DNA of 64,000 bases from JADJNW01 sp964526645 (lineage in GTDB: Bacteria; Bacteroidota; Bacteroidia; Chitinophagales; Saprospiraceae). Location: NCBI GenBank assembly GCA_964526645.1, contig CAZGJN010000002.1, forward strand, positions 62,001 to 126,000, given 5' to 3'. Positions 9,020 to 17,688 of this stretch are shown here, piece after piece. Made by a program: the position numbers and the translations under genes. Numbering within the stretch: position 1 is the stretch's first letter; every line of letters starts with the position of its first letter. Below the pieces are notes generated by a model that was not told the origin of the DNA, did no database searches, and saw nothing but the letters and a program-made list of their open reading frames with translations.

Positions 9020-9338
9020 AAGGTTAAAGGTTTTAGTTGCCACTAAATTCGCTTGGTTTTTGCAAAAGCTCAGTGATGAAAATCAACCCAATCATTCGGA
9101 ATAATCATTATCGTATTGACATTTCCGGGAAAGCGCTAAAAATAGGGATGGTGGATTTTTAAGATACTTTTAAATTAAAATAGTTGGTTATTTTAAAATG
9201 TTTGAGCGCATCTTTTCTTGAATACAAGTAGCTGATTATCAAAATTTTTTATAACTATTGACATCAACAGTGAATACCCTATTGCAAAAAAAAATTAAAA
9301 TGCCATTTTCCGCAGTCACTTTTTTAAAAAGACTCCTG
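9020..9338. other. Intergenic region between Rieske gene and aldehyde dehydrogenase
   Basis: 319 AT-rich bases between two minus-strand genes. It must hold the Rieske promoter and the 3' end of the aldehyde dehydrogenase transcript. A weak bulged stem (AGTC..TTTTT / AAAAAGACT) lies at about 9315-9335, just after the dehydrogenase stop. I found no TAnnTTTG match. Confidence 0.5.
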
Positions 9339-10787
9339 TTATGATTCTCCATATTTCACACACACATTTTTCGCTTCCGTAAAAAAACGCAGTGCTTCAA
9401 ATCCGCCCTCGCGCCCGATGCCGGAGTTTTTCACACCGCCAAAAGGCGTACGCAGATCACGCAGCATCCAGCAGTTGATCCAAATGATGCCCACTTGTAG
9501 CTGCTCTGCGATTCGATGGGCGCGGGAAGTATCCTGCGTCCAGACCATGCTAGCAAGTCCATAACTCGTGCCATTGGCGAGTTGAATCGCCTCTTCCTCC
9601 GTGTCAAAAGGGGCAATGCTGATGACTGGACCAAAAATTTCCTCTTGATTGCAACGCGCGTTATTTGATAGACCTTCGATGATCGCCGGACTCAGAAAAT
9701 AACCTTCGGCATTCTCGCCCTTCATTTGCAATCGCTCGCCGCCGCAGAGAATCGTGCCGCCTTCTTCTTTTGCCAAATCCAGATAACTTTGCACTTTTTC
9801 TAAATGTCCTTTTGAAACAAGCGCACCAAGATCATTTTGCTCCTCCGAAGGATTACCTGTCTTCAAAGCATTGGTTCGCTTAATCAATTCATCGCGGAAA
9901 CGCTCGTAAATAGGGCGTTGCACATACACCCGCGAGCCACAAAGACAAATTTGACCGTTATTAGCAAAAGAAGATCGAATCGTCGTTGAAAGTGCTTCTT
10001 CAAAATCGCAATCCGCGAAAATGAGATTTGGATTCTTCCCACCCAATTCTAATGACAATTTTTTAAACATCGGTGCGGCTACTTGCGCAATCTTGCGACC
10101 TGTGACTGTTCCTCCTGTAAATGAAATCGCTTTGATATTGGGATGTTCCACAATCGCCTGTCCCGCTTTGCCGCCCAAGCCGTGAATGATATTCAACACG
10201 CCTGCCGGAAGCCCTGCCTCGATGCAAATTTGTGACAACAGAAAAGCCGTCATCGGTGTGAGTTCGGAGGGCTTCGCTACGACACAATTACCCGCCGCCA
10301 ATGCTGGTGCGACCTTCCAGGTGAATAGATAAAGTGGCAAGTTCCAGGGAGAGATACAACCTACGACACCAATGGGTTGACGCAAGGTATAATTGATAGC
10401 CTCACCGGCAACATGATACGATTCTGAACCAAATTGGGTGATGGCATTTGCGAAAAACCGGAAGTTCGCTTGCGCGCGGGGGATGTCAACGATACGCGAA
10501 GTCGTGATGGTTTTACCGGAATCAATCGTTTCGGCAAGCGCCAAGTCTTCTCGCTTGGATTCAATCAAATCTGCAATGCGCATTAAAATGCGGGAACGCC
10601 CTTCAATACTCATTTTCGACCAAATCGGAAATACTTCCTGCGCTGCTTCGACTGCCAATTGCACATCACGCGCATCCGAATCGGGGATGTGGGAATAGAC
10701 CTTGCCTGTAGCCGGATTCTCATTGTCCAAATAAGCGCCGGAATAAGGCGGCACGAGTACACCATTTATGAAGTTTTTTAAAAACAT
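9339..10787 (-). CDS. NAD-dependent aldehyde dehydrogenase, aminomuconate/hydroxymuconate semialdehyde dehydrogenase-like
   Basis: 482 residues, full length for the superfamily. Visible motifs: PWNLPLYLFTWKVAPALAAG, SFTGGTVTGRKI (cofactor loop), LELGGKN with the general-base Glu, NNGQICLCGSR with the catalytic Cys, and EEIFGPVISI. The C-terminal signature RTPFGGVKNSGIGREGG followed by FFTEAKNVCVKY is closest, from memory, to the ALDH8/2-hydroxymuconate semialdehyde dehydrogenase branch, which oxidises semialdehydes from tryptophan (kynurenine) or aromatic ring cleavage. No other gene of those pathways is in the window, so the substrate is uncertain. It is cytosolic and on the same strand as the M28 gene upstream. 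Confidence 0.88.
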   Translation of the reverse strand: MFLKNFINGVLVPPYSGAYLDNENPATGKVYSHIPDSDARDVQLAVEAAQEVFPIWSKMSIEGRSRILMRIADLIESKREDLALAETIDSGKTITTSRIVDIPRAQANFRFFANAITQFGSESYHVAGEAINYTLRQPIGVVGCISPWNLPLYLFTWKVAPALAAGNCVVAKPSELTPMTAFLLSQICIEAGLPAGVLNIIHGLGGKAGQAIVEHPNIKAISFTGGTVTGRKIAQVAAPMFKKLSLELGGKNPNLIFADCDFEEALSTTIRSSFANNGQICLCGSRVYVQRPIYERFRDELIKRTNALKTGNPSEEQNDLGALVSKGHLEKVQSYLDLAKEEGGTILCGGERLQMKGENAEGYFLSPAIIEGLSNNARCNQEEIFGPVISIAPFDTEEEAIQLANGTSYGLASMVWTQDTSRAHRIAEQLQVGIIWINCWMLRDLRTPFGGVKNSGIGREGGFEALRFFTEAKNVCVKYGES

Positions 10788-10862
10788 ACGTTGGGTGTGT
10801 TTAGAAAGTTAAGGAAGTTGAGGCTCTCTAAACTTACTAAACCCTCTCAACCTCTTCAACAT

Positions 10863-11867
10863 TTACAGCGTTCCGTTATGCTCTCGATATACCACTGCCG
10901 TGACCAACTGCCCAACCGCCTTGAGCGTACGTTTGTCAATCACATCCATGTTGTCGTTATGGGTATGCCAATAAGCACCGAATTGAGTTTCTGTTTCGCC
11001 AGAGCGATTGATGATGTCAATCATCGGAATGCGGGCGATGGTATTCACAAAATAATGATCGTCGGTGACGCCGCCACCAGAGGTTTTCAAAAAGTAATTG
11101 CTATAACCCATACTTTCCGCCAAGGACCAAACCTTGCTCACGATTTGCGGTGCAAATTGCTGCGAATATTGCTCAATTGGGAACTGTGCACCTTTGGAAC
11201 CCACCATATCCAAGAGAATGCCGTATTTGGGTTTATAATTTCCAACGTGAACATTGCGCGACCAGTACTGTGATCCCAAACACCAGGTGTAAATCGAATT
11301 GGGATCTTCCGAGCCACTTTCACCTAAATCTTCTGCATCAAACAAGATAATGTCCACGCCCATTTCGATGGGGTGTTGTTGCAATTGCCGTGCGATTTCC
11401 AGGAGAATTGCCGTGCCACTGCCGCCATCGTCCGCACCGAGGATGGGTTCGTTTTTGCGCTCGGTACTCAGGGGTGAATCCGCGGTGTGGCGAGAGTCCC
11501 AATGCGCCGCGAGTAAAATGCGTTTACCTGCTTTGGGGTTGAATTGCGCGATGATATTGGTAGCCGGAAGCGTTGCGCCGTAGTAGGTTTTTGCCTGGAA
11601 ATGCTGCTCGATCACTGCTGCCCCGTAAGATTTAAATTTGCTGACAAGCCAGTCTTTGCAAGCCTTATGCGCTTCCGAACCAGGCACACGCGGACCAAAT
11701 GCGACTTGCTGAGCGACAAAAGCATACGCCGAATCGCGGTTGAAGCTGGGCACGGATACCGCTTGCGTAGGCGCTTCGGTAGTGGAAGCATTTTGAGAAG
11801 GTTCATTTTTACAAGCCACTGCCAGAAATATCACTCCAAGTATAAAAAGTAAGCTACATTTTTTCAT
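10863..11867 (-). CDS. M28-family lipoprotein, glutaminyl-peptide cyclotransferase-like
   Basis: 334 residues with a lipoprotein signal (VIFLAVAC, Cys19). The body matches the M28 fold in its glutaminyl-cyclase branch: LLAAHWDSR, GADDGGSGTAILLE (zinc Asp), ILFDAEDLGE (zinc Glu and catalytic acid), DDHYFVN followed by IPMIDII, and YWHTHNDNMD (zinc His). Glutaminyl cyclases turn N-terminal Gln into pyroglutamate. In Bacteroidota this activity is proposed to protect exported proteins after signal cleavage at a Gln, and several exported proteins here do begin with Gln after an AQ site. An aminopeptidase role cannot be excluded from sequence alone. It is divergent from the sigma-factor gene. Confidence 0.85.
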   Translation of the reverse strand: MKKCSLLFILGVIFLAVACKNEPSQNASTTEAPTQAVSVPSFNRDSAYAFVAQQVAFGPRVPGSEAHKACKDWLVSKFKSYGAAVIEQHFQAKTYYGATLPATNIIAQFNPKAGKRILLAAHWDSRHTADSPLSTERKNEPILGADDGGSGTAILLEIARQLQQHPIEMGVDIILFDAEDLGESGSEDPNSIYTWCLGSQYWSRNVHVGNYKPKYGILLDMVGSKGAQFPIEQYSQQFAPQIVSKVWSLAESMGYSNYFLKTSGGGVTDDHYFVNTIARIPMIDIINRSGETETQFGAYWHTHNDNMDVIDKRTLKAVGQLVTAVVYREHNGTL

Positions 11868-11884
11868 CAGGTGAAATTTACAAA

Positions 11885-11892
11885 CAAAGATA
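11885..11892 (-). promoter_or_regulatory. -7 promoter element for the M28 lipoprotein (TATCTTTG on minus strand)
   Basis: Exact TAnnTTTG on the minus strand, 17 bases before the start codon, implying a very short leader. No TTTG lies at the -33 spacing. A near-consensus plus-strand element (TAAATTTA, 11904-11911) may serve the divergent sigma-factor gene, so the two promoters would nearly overlap. Confidence 0.5.
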
Positions 11893-11961
11893 GAATTTCA
11901 AAGTAAATTTAGGGCTCATTCGTCTGCCTGAGTATAACAGATGAATCGAACAAATATTTTA

Positions 11962-12504
11962 ATGGCAGAACAAAATGTCATACAGGCGGTCAGCACTTAT
12001 GGGAAGCAGCTTTTTGGCTTCATTCGCGGGCGCGTACCGACGGACGAGGATGCCGAGGATATTTTGCAGGATGTGTGGGTGCAACTCAGCAATCAGCCCG
12101 AAGTAGAAGCCATCGAAAGTGTGAGCGCCTGGCTGTACCGCGTGGCGAGGAACAGAATCACCGACTGGTTTAGAAAAAAGAAGCCCGAATCTTTGGAAGA
12201 CTACGGCTACGAGGACGAGGACGGCGAGTGGAATATCGCGCAGGTGCTGCTGATGGATGATTTTACCCCTGAAGACGAGCATTTGCGGGAGTTGTTTTGG
12301 GATGCTTTATTTGCTGCATTAGACGAATTGCCTGAAAAGCAAAGTGAAGTCTTTATTTTAAATGAATTGGAAGACATGACCTTGCAGGAAATTGCAGATG
12401 CAAAAGGTGAAAACCTGAAAACCATTATTTCCCGTAAGGGTTACGCCGTGAAGCATTTGCGCAAACGATTAGAAGATTTGTATAAAGATTTGGTTGAATA
12501 TTGA
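11962..12504 (+). CDS. ECF-type RNA polymerase sigma factor
   Basis: 180 residues from the ATG at 11962; an earlier ATG at 11941 adds seven residues. Region 2 is clear (DAEDILQDVWVQL, then SAWLYRVARNRITDWFRKKK for -10 recognition and melting). The linker is acidic (YGYEDEDGEW), and region 4 has a helix-turn-helix (LPEKQSEVFILNELEDMTLQEIADAKGENLKTI in outline). Sigma factors of this size direct RNA polymerase to stress or envelope regulons. There is no typical anti-sigma factor with a FecR or zinc domain next to it. Instead, two small membrane proteins and an Hsp20 follow on the same strand within 1.3 kb, the first only 22 bases after the stop. A regulator plus its membrane sensor and target chaperone is my inference. 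Confidence 0.9.
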   Translation: MAEQNVIQAVSTYGKQLFGFIRGRVPTDEDAEDILQDVWVQLSNQPEVEAIESVSAWLYRVARNRITDWFRKKKPESLEDYGYEDEDGEWNIAQVLLMDDFTPEDEHLRELFWDALFAALDELPEKQSEVFILNELEDMTLQEIADAKGENLKTIISRKGYAVKHLRKRLEDLYKDLVEY

Positions 12505-12526
12505 AAATACTAAATTTCAAGATAAA

Positions 12527-12895
12527 ATGGGTGCGAAGAAAAAATTCATACTCTTTCCGCTTTTTGCAATAGCAGCCTTGTTCCTGGGCGGCTTGGCGGT
12601 GATGTTGTTGTGGAATGCCATTTTGCCGGAGGTAACAGGTGTAAAAATCTTGACATACTGGCAGGCGCTGGGCTTGCTGGTGTTGAGCAGAATTTTATTT
12701 GGGGGCTGGCGTGGCAACAAGCACGGCGGGCAGATTGGGCATCGCCCTGATTTTCGCAAACACGCGGAATGGCGTGAAAAATGGCGGAACATGAGTACGG
12801 AAGAGCGCATAAAGTTCAAGCAGGAATGGCGCGAGCGGTGTCGAAGGCCAAATGAGGATGAGAAAAAGAGACCGAATGAAGGGGAAAATGTGTAG
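12527..12895 (+). CDS. Small membrane protein downstream of the sigma factor
   Basis: 122 residues from the ATG at 12527 (a TTG at 12494 overlapping the sigma gene is less likely). Two membrane segments (about 6-30 and 40-60; WNAILPEVTGVKILTYWQAL, then LLVLSRILFGGW) are followed by a Gly/His stretch (GNKHGGQIGH) and a highly charged helix (EWREKWRNMSTEERIKFKQE) with several Arg, Glu and Trp. The helix ends with a single Cys. The membrane part is of a type seen in Bacteroidota conserved hypothetical proteins. The charged tail is predicted to be cytosolic and could bind the sigma factor. That is inference: no anti-sigma motif is recognisable. Confidence 0.75.
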   Translation: MGAKKKFILFPLFAIAALFLGGLAVMLLWNAILPEVTGVKILTYWQALGLLVLSRILFGGWRGNKHGGQIGHRPDFRKHAEWREKWRNMSTEERIKFKQEWRERCRRPNEDEKKRPNEGENV

Positions 12896-12998
12896 AGAAG
12901 GTTTTTGGAAAATAGTTTAAAGTAAAAAACAATCTTATTCGTCTTCCAAAATATATACAGGTTGTAGCCTGTCATTCCAAATTTAAAAAATAAGAACT

Positions 12999-13286
12999 AT
13001 GCACATTCCAAAATTTGCAGTGCTAGGGCTATTTGGCCTGCTGGCGCTGGCGGTGATGCCTTTTTTCCTGATTCGCCTGGTGGTGTTTATGTTTATCATT
13101 CGCTTCTTGATAGGAATGATATTTCGGCACCGCTACCACCGGAGATTTGGCTATGCACACCCACATTGCTTACCGGAAGGGCCAGAGCCATTGGAGGCTG
13201 GCAATTACCGATTCTACGCAAGAAGATTTGAACGCGAACAAGCAGAAGACAAGACACCGAGATACAGGGAAAAGGATTTGGTGTAA
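12999..13286 (+). CDS. Small membrane protein with basic, His-rich tail
   Basis: 95 residues. One long hydrophobic stretch (about residues 5-42), probably two closely spaced helices, is followed by a basic His/Arg-rich segment (FRHRYHRRFGYAHPHC) and a charged tail with YRFYARRFEREQAEDK. It lies 103 bases after the previous membrane protein and 98 before hsp20, all on one strand. I do not recognise the family. The arrangement suggests a co-transcribed stress cassette. The His-rich patch just outside the membrane might bind a metal, but no defined metal motif is present. Confidence 0.65.
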   Translation: MHIPKFAVLGLFGLLALAVMPFFLIRLVVFMFIIRFLIGMIFRHRYHRRFGYAHPHCLPEGPEPLEAGNYRFYARRFEREQAEDKTPRYREKDLV

Positions 13287-13384
13287 AAGTGTAATTTCGA
13301 TATAATTCTTATTTCAACACACTGATTATAAAAGATTTGAATCAATTGTAAATCGGCATTTTTTTAAATCGTAAATCAAAAATC

Positions 13385-13792
13385 ATGATGCATTATCATT
13401 CTTGTGGCTCCAAAGGTTGGAAGCATCGCGGCGCTTGGCATGGACATCCGCTGCGGGAAGGATTCTACCGTGTACCGGTAAATATTCTCAAAACAAAGGA
13501 AAGTTATGAAATTTTTGTAGCTGCCCCAGGTAGAAAAAAAGAGGATTTCAAAATTTCTGTACAAGGCGATGAACTGACTATTTCTTATAAAAAGACGCAG
13601 CAACCCGATGCAGAAGAACAGAACTGGGTGCGCTATGAGTATCGCTTTGTGTCTTTTGAAAGAACTTTTTTGATTGACAGTAGCATTGATGCTGGTAGCA
13701 TTGTTGCAAAATACGAGGATGGTGTACTGCAAGTGACCCTTCCGATTAAGCCAGGCAGCATCGTCCCTTCGCAGGATATCTCGATTGCATAA
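13385..13792 (+). CDS. Hsp20/alpha-crystallin family small heat-shock protein
   Basis: 135 residues, starting at the first of two consecutive ATGs. After a His-rich N-terminus (MMHYHSCGSKGWKHRGAWHG) the alpha-crystallin domain covers about residues 28-130: VPVNILKTKESYEIFVAAPGR, DFKISVQGDELTISYKK, then FERTFLIDSSIDAGSIVAKYEDGVLQVTLP, which is the expected A-x-x-x-x-G-V-L strand. These ATP-independent holdases keep unfolding proteins soluble. It is the last gene of the sigma-factor cassette and has a strong terminator after it. The His-rich start is unusual for the family and echoes the His-rich tail of the gene before it. Confidence 0.92.
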   Translation: MMHYHSCGSKGWKHRGAWHGHPLREGFYRVPVNILKTKESYEIFVAAPGRKKEDFKISVQGDELTISYKKTQQPDAEEQNWVRYEYRFVSFERTFLIDSSIDAGSIVAKYEDGVLQVTLPIKPGSIVPSQDISIA

Positions 13793-13865
13793 GCAAAGCG
13801 AAATATGTGCCAGCGCAAAGAAAGCAAGCTTTTGGATCGCTGGCAAATTTACATCCTGTCTTTAC

Positions 13866-13902
13866 ACGCTCGTGAGCATTATCCTTGCGGGCGTTTTTTT
13901 TT
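13866..13902 (+). terminator. Rho-independent terminator after hsp20
   Basis: Stem of 11 bp with G-T wobbles (ACGCTCG...CGGGCGT outer part), loop of about 7 bases, directly followed by nine Ts. It is 74 bases after the hsp20 stop and has a T-tract only on the plus strand. Confidence 0.75.
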
Positions 13903-13958
13903 GTTGACTGGTGATTGCCCATTGATTATTTATTCAATGAATATCAACAAAGAGTCAA

Positions 13959-15002
13959 TTATTTAAAGTGTTGCCAGCCTTGCGCCGTAATATCGTGAAT
14001 ATTGCCACCTTGGGTGTGTAATTTAATGCCATCTTTAACGTCAGTTATTTCTCCAGCAATGTAAATATCGGGTAAGTATTTAATTTTCTCTACATCTTTA
14101 GGGTTGATGGTAAATAACAGCTCATAATCCTCCCCGCCGCTTAAAGCGCAAGTAATCGGGTCGAGTCGAAAATTAATAGCCTGCATTTGAGCATCTGGGT
14201 GAATCGGTACACCGCTTTCTTCCAAATAGGCACCAACATTGGATTGTTTGCAAATGTGCATCAAATCAGAAGCTATGCCATCCGAGACATCAATCATAGC
14301 TGTAGGAATCAGCTTATTTTTAACAAACATTTCAATTACGTCCTTGCGGGCTTCGGGTTTCAATTGCCGCCCCACGAGATAAGCCTGCTCTTCCAGATTG
14401 GGTTGAATGTTCGGGTTATCCAGATACAACTGCTTTTCGCGTTCCAGAATTTGCAAACCGAGGTAAGCCGCGCCGACATTGCCGGTGATGCAAATCAAAT
14501 CGCCGACCTGAGCGCCATTGCGGTAAGCCAGTTTCTCTTTTTCGCCTTGTCCGATTGCGGTCACGCTGATAATCAAACCCTTATGAGAGGAAGAAGTATC
14601 CCCACCAACCAAATCTACCTCGTATCGCTCACAAGCGGCAAGAATGCCAGCGTATAGCTCTTCCAATGCTTCTACGGAAAAACGATTTGATACTGCGATG
14701 TTCACCGTAATCTGCTTGGGTTGTGCATTCATCGCGTAAATATCCGATAGATTGACAATCACTGACTTATAGCCCAAGTGCTTCAGCGGCGTGTACATCA
14801 AATCAAAGTGGATACCTTCTATCAATACATCAGTGGAGACGATGGTGAGAAAGTCTTTGTTATCAATCACCGCAGCGTCATCGCCTACCCCCTTGAGGGA
14901 AGAAGTGTTTTTTAAATGAAAATTTTGGGTAAGCCGGTCAATTAAACCAAACTCGCCCAGGCTGCTCACTTCTGTTCGTTTCGATTGCTGGTTTTCTGTC
15001 AT
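13959..15002 (-). CDS. thiL: Thiamine-monophosphate kinase
   Basis: 347 residues. It phosphorylates thiamine monophosphate to the active cofactor thiamine diphosphate. Typical ThiL features: N-terminal GEFGLIDRLT; GVGDDAAVI (Mg-ATP Asp residues, about 39-47); STDVLIEGIHFD; VNLSDIYAMNAQP; VDLVGGDTSSS; IDVSDGIASDL; and LSGGEDYELLF. The length is normal, and no TPP riboswitch or other thi gene is near. It lies 18 bases downstream of the thioredoxin-TPR gene on the same strand, so the two are probably co-transcribed. Confidence 0.96.
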   Translation of the reverse strand: MTENQQSKRTEVSSLGEFGLIDRLTQNFHLKNTSSLKGVGDDAAVIDNKDFLTIVSTDVLIEGIHFDLMYTPLKHLGYKSVIVNLSDIYAMNAQPKQITVNIAVSNRFSVEALEELYAGILAACERYEVDLVGGDTSSSHKGLIISVTAIGQGEKEKLAYRNGAQVGDLICITGNVGAAYLGLQILEREKQLYLDNPNIQPNLEEQAYLVGRQLKPEARKDVIEMFVKNKLIPTAMIDVSDGIASDLMHICKQSNVGAYLEESGVPIHPDAQMQAINFRLDPITCALSGGEDYELLFTINPKDVEKIKYLPDIYIAGEITDVKDGIKLHTQGGNIHDITAQGWQHFK

Positions 15003-15020
15003 TCGTTTTTGTTGGTAAGA

Positions 15021-16193
15021 TCAATCGGACTCTTGCAATTTTTGAAGCCACATTTCCACGGTTCGGATAGCGTTCGTTCCTTCTGGCTGCGCCAATTCTA
15101 AGGCTTTTTGTCCAATTTCCAATGCTTTTTCTTTTTTGCCAATGCGGTGGAGTACTTCTGCGTAGGTCAGATAACCCATGTAAGAATTGCTTTCCTTTGC
15201 GGCTTCTTCCGTCAGTATTTCTGCAAATTTCAAAGCCTCTTTATGGTCGCCAAACTTGGAAATCAAGGTGTAAGCTAACTTTTGCTTGTCGGAATACGAC
15301 AGGTAATTACTCTTTTTTACATAGTTTTTACAAGCCTTTACATAATTATCCGCATCCCCTTTGGACATATAAAAGTCCATCCAGGCCTGATTTTCAAAGC
15401 TTTCTGCCTTTGCTGGCAACTGCTTTTTCATCTTGTCCACGGCTTCATTAACCAACGTTTCACTCCGAAATTCTATGCCTTTTTTGACCGTCGCAGTACA
15501 GGCTTCTGCTATTCTTGCCTCCACCGCCTCAAGTGATTGCAGCTTTGCGATCTTCATTTTGTAAGCTACCAACCAATCGAATATTTTTGAATCCGCTTCA
15601 GCAGCACCTTCATAAATGATTTTCAAATTAACATCCGTGTTTAAGTCCTTTTGAGTACGCAAGTAATCATTGGCAATTTTTAAAACAGGCTTGCCCGCTT
15701 TATTAAGCGCCTTGATATAGTTGTACACCAATTCCGGATCGCGATCCCCTTTTTCGTAAGCTGCAGCATATTGCCCGCTTCGATCCACTTTGCTCAAGAC
15801 CATTTTACCAAGTTCGATAAATTGGTCGCTCATTTGAGCACCGCGTACCTGCTGGATCACCTTGCCATCGTAGTCAATGTAAAACAAGGTGGGATAAGCC
15901 GAAACCGGATACTTTTTTCCAAACTCCAGCCCCATACCGCGCTCCATGTCTATTTGCATGGAAATGAAGTTTTTGTTATAAAATTCGCCCACTTTGGCAT
16001 CCGGGAAAACCTCCTTAGCCATGCGTTTGCAAGGCCCACACCAAACGGCGAAAGCATCCACGAAGATGATTTTGTCTTGCTTTTTAGCTTCGGCGAGGGC
16101 TTCCTCCCAGGTGCCTTGAAAAAATTCAATGCCAGTTGCCTGTGTGTTAGTGGCAAAAAGTAGCATCACAATAGTTGCCAAAGAAAATTTCAT
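15021..16193 (-). CDS. Exported thioredoxin-fold protein with C-terminal helical-repeat (TPR-like) region
   Basis: 390 residues from the ATG at 16193; a longer frame to 16250 adds 19 residues in front of the clear signal MKFSLATIVMLLFATNTQAT and overlaps the next gene. The thioredoxin domain (about residues 20-130) has AVWCGPCKRM, the redox-active CGPC pair, and the cis-Pro segment VSAYPTLFYI. The rest is helical, with a TPR-like end (YLTYAEVLHRIGKKEKALEIGQKALE). It should act in the periplasm as a disulfide reductase or oxidoreductase; the helical region may bind a partner. Another thioredoxin-fold gene lies 44 bases upstream. Confidence 0.88.
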   Translation of the reverse strand: MKFSLATIVMLLFATNTQATGIEFFQGTWEEALAEAKKQDKIIFVDAFAVWCGPCKRMAKEVFPDAKVGEFYNKNFISMQIDMERGMGLEFGKKYPVSAYPTLFYIDYDGKVIQQVRGAQMSDQFIELGKMVLSKVDRSGQYAAAYEKGDRDPELVYNYIKALNKAGKPVLKIANDYLRTQKDLNTDVNLKIIYEGAAEADSKIFDWLVAYKMKIAKLQSLEAVEARIAEACTATVKKGIEFRSETLVNEAVDKMKKQLPAKAESFENQAWMDFYMSKGDADNYVKACKNYVKKSNYLSYSDKQKLAYTLISKFGDHKEALKFAEILTEEAAKESNSYMGYLTYAEVLHRIGKKEKALEIGQKALELAQPEGTNAIRTVEMWLQKLQESD

Positions 16194-16237
16194 AACAAGT
16201 TTTTTTTGCAAGATACGAATATTCAGGGCAATATGTT

Positions 16238-16795
16238 TCAAGATTTCCACTTGATATTGCAGCCCCCGCTGGGATATTGTTTTTCGTTTACTGTTTCTCC
16301 TGCCAGCACAGCATCCAAGGCGGCGCGCAAGTCCTCGCCAGTGAGTGGAAGGTCGTTTTTGGGACGTGCCCCGTCGAGGCGGCCCCGGTAGGCAAGTTTT
16401 AAGTTGACATCAAAAACATAAAAATCAGGGGTGCATGCGGCATCGTAGGCTTTGGCCACCTCCTGGGTTTCATCGTACAAATATGGAAATTGATACCCTA
16501 CCTTTTCTGCCTGAATTTTCATTTTATCTGGCGCATCATCGGGGTAAGCTGCAGCATCATTGGCGCTGATCCCAATAAACTGAACCCCTTTTGGCCGATA
16601 ATCTTGTACAATTTTTACAATTTCAGGGTTGACATGCACCACATAAGGGCAGTGATTGCACAAAAACATCACGACTGTTGCATTGGCAGCAGGCTGCGCC
16701 CTAAGATTAAAGAGTTTGCCTGATACCGTATCCGGCAGCGTAAAATCAGGTGCGGCAGTACCCAGCGGCAACATATTCGATTCTGTAAAAGCCAT
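16238..16795 (-). CDS. Thioredoxin-family (AhpC/TSA-like) protein with CNHCPYV motif
   Basis: 185 residues, no signal peptide, so probably cytosolic. The fold is that of peroxiredoxin/TlpA proteins: APDFTLPDTVSGKLFNL, then VVMFLCNHCPYVVHV with a CxxC pair in the active-site position, IGISANDAAAYPDD, and the cis-Pro CTPDFYVFD. The final part (YRGRLDGARPKNDLPLTGEDLRAALDAVL) is typical of the widespread NHCPYV subfamily, whose substrate is not settled. It lies in a minus-strand run with the thioredoxin-TPR protein and ThiL and has its own -7 promoter element. Confidence 0.88.
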   Translation of the reverse strand: MAFTESNMLPLGTAAPDFTLPDTVSGKLFNLRAQPAANATVVMFLCNHCPYVVHVNPEIVKIVQDYRPKGVQFIGISANDAAAYPDDAPDKMKIQAEKVGYQFPYLYDETQEVAKAYDAACTPDFYVFDVNLKLAYRGRLDGARPKNDLPLTGEDLRAALDAVLAGETVNEKQYPSGGCNIKWKS

Positions 16796-16838
16796 GTGTC
16801 AGATTTTAAAAAATTGATGCCAAAGGAATTTCGGCTTA

Positions 16839-16846
16839 CAAAGCTA
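16839..16846 (-). promoter_or_regulatory. -7 promoter element for the CNHCPYV thioredoxin gene (TAGCTTTG)
   Basis: Exact TAnnTTTG on the minus strand, 43 bases before the start codon, in the 56-base gap after the M15 peptidase gene. No TTTG at -33. Confidence 0.45.
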
Positions 16847-16851
16847 TCAAC

Positions 16852-17688
16852 TTATTCTAAGCACTCCTGGTTGATCCCCAGTACATATTTTTTTACAATG
16901 CCAATGCTTTTGGCGGTTTCAGCACCTTTGAATCCCTCTATCATCTCGTCTGTTAGTTTTTCCTTTGCCAGTAGCGTCAACTTGCTGGAAACCGGCATGT
17001 AAGACCAATGCCATTTCTCTTCGTTGTAGCCGTGGGGGCGGTCGGTTCCCTTGGGCGAGTATGGCTGGCAATAGCCGTACTCATGAGCGTGCGTACGAAG
17101 CCATTCATACACTTTTTTCCCTTCGCCGCTGAGGAAATGGGCGTCATTCAGGTTATTTAAGTCTATATCCGTACCCCAATGGTGGCGCGAAGAGCCGGGC
17201 ATAGAGCTGTATTCCAGAATTTTCAGGGCGCGCAGACGTGGATCAGGAATCGTTTTAGAAATATCGGCATCATCCACCAACCGCTGTCCGGTCCACTTTG
17301 CTTCCCAAATACCTTTTTGTGCAGCAAAATTGCGGGTAGCGGAGATAATGGTGAGCTTTACGCTGTCTTGAAGGGCCGCCGCGTGCATTTTTTTAAAAGC
17401 CTGATACGCATCTTTTCGGAGGTAGCGTTCCTGATTGTCGGCATACGGCGGTGCAATTTTCACAAAATCAGGGTGTTGTGCCGGGTCAAATTTGCCCATG
17501 AGATACTCTATTGTGAATTCACTGGTTTTGTTTTGACTAATGGCTGTAGCAGCTTCCCTCTCCACTGCCTCGCCGGAAGGGGCTGAGCCATAGGAAGGCT
17601 GCTGTACGGCTGCTGCTTCTACTTTGGGCTTGGGATTACAAGCCAGGAGAAAAATGATCAACGAGAAAGGTAATTTCACAAATATCAT
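16852..17688 (-). CDS. M15-family D-Ala-D-Ala carboxypeptidase-like lipoprotein
   Basis: 278 residues with lipoprotein signal SLIIFLLAC (Cys17). After a low-complexity linker (to about 60), the zinc peptidase domain shows the VanY/M15B motifs: SSRHHWGTDIDL (SxHxxGxAxD form, zinc His and Asp) and EKWHWSYMP (catalytic Glu and zinc His), about 50 residues apart. A preceding segment, TIISATRNFAAQKGIWEAKW, is also typical. Such enzymes trim the peptide stems of peptidoglycan. It is likely anchored in the inner leaflet of the outer membrane facing the wall. All catalytic residues are present. Confidence 0.92.
   Translation of the reverse strand: MIFVKLPFSLIIFLLACNPKPKVEAAAVQQPSYGSAPSGEAVEREAATAISQNKTSEFTIEYLMGKFDPAQHPDFVKIAPPYADNQERYLRKDAYQAFKKMHAAALQDSVKLTIISATRNFAAQKGIWEAKWTGQRLVDDADISKTIPDPRLRALKILEYSSMPGSSRHHWGTDIDLNNLNDAHFLSGEGKKVYEWLRTHAHEYGYCQPYSPKGTDRPHGYNEEKWHWSYMPVSSKLTLLAKEKLTDEMIEGFKGAETAKSIGIVKKYVLGINQECLE

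Noticed and set aside
13959..15020. TPP riboswitch in front of thiL
   Set aside because: Only 18 bases separate thiL from the gene upstream; there is no room and no CUGAGA-type element.
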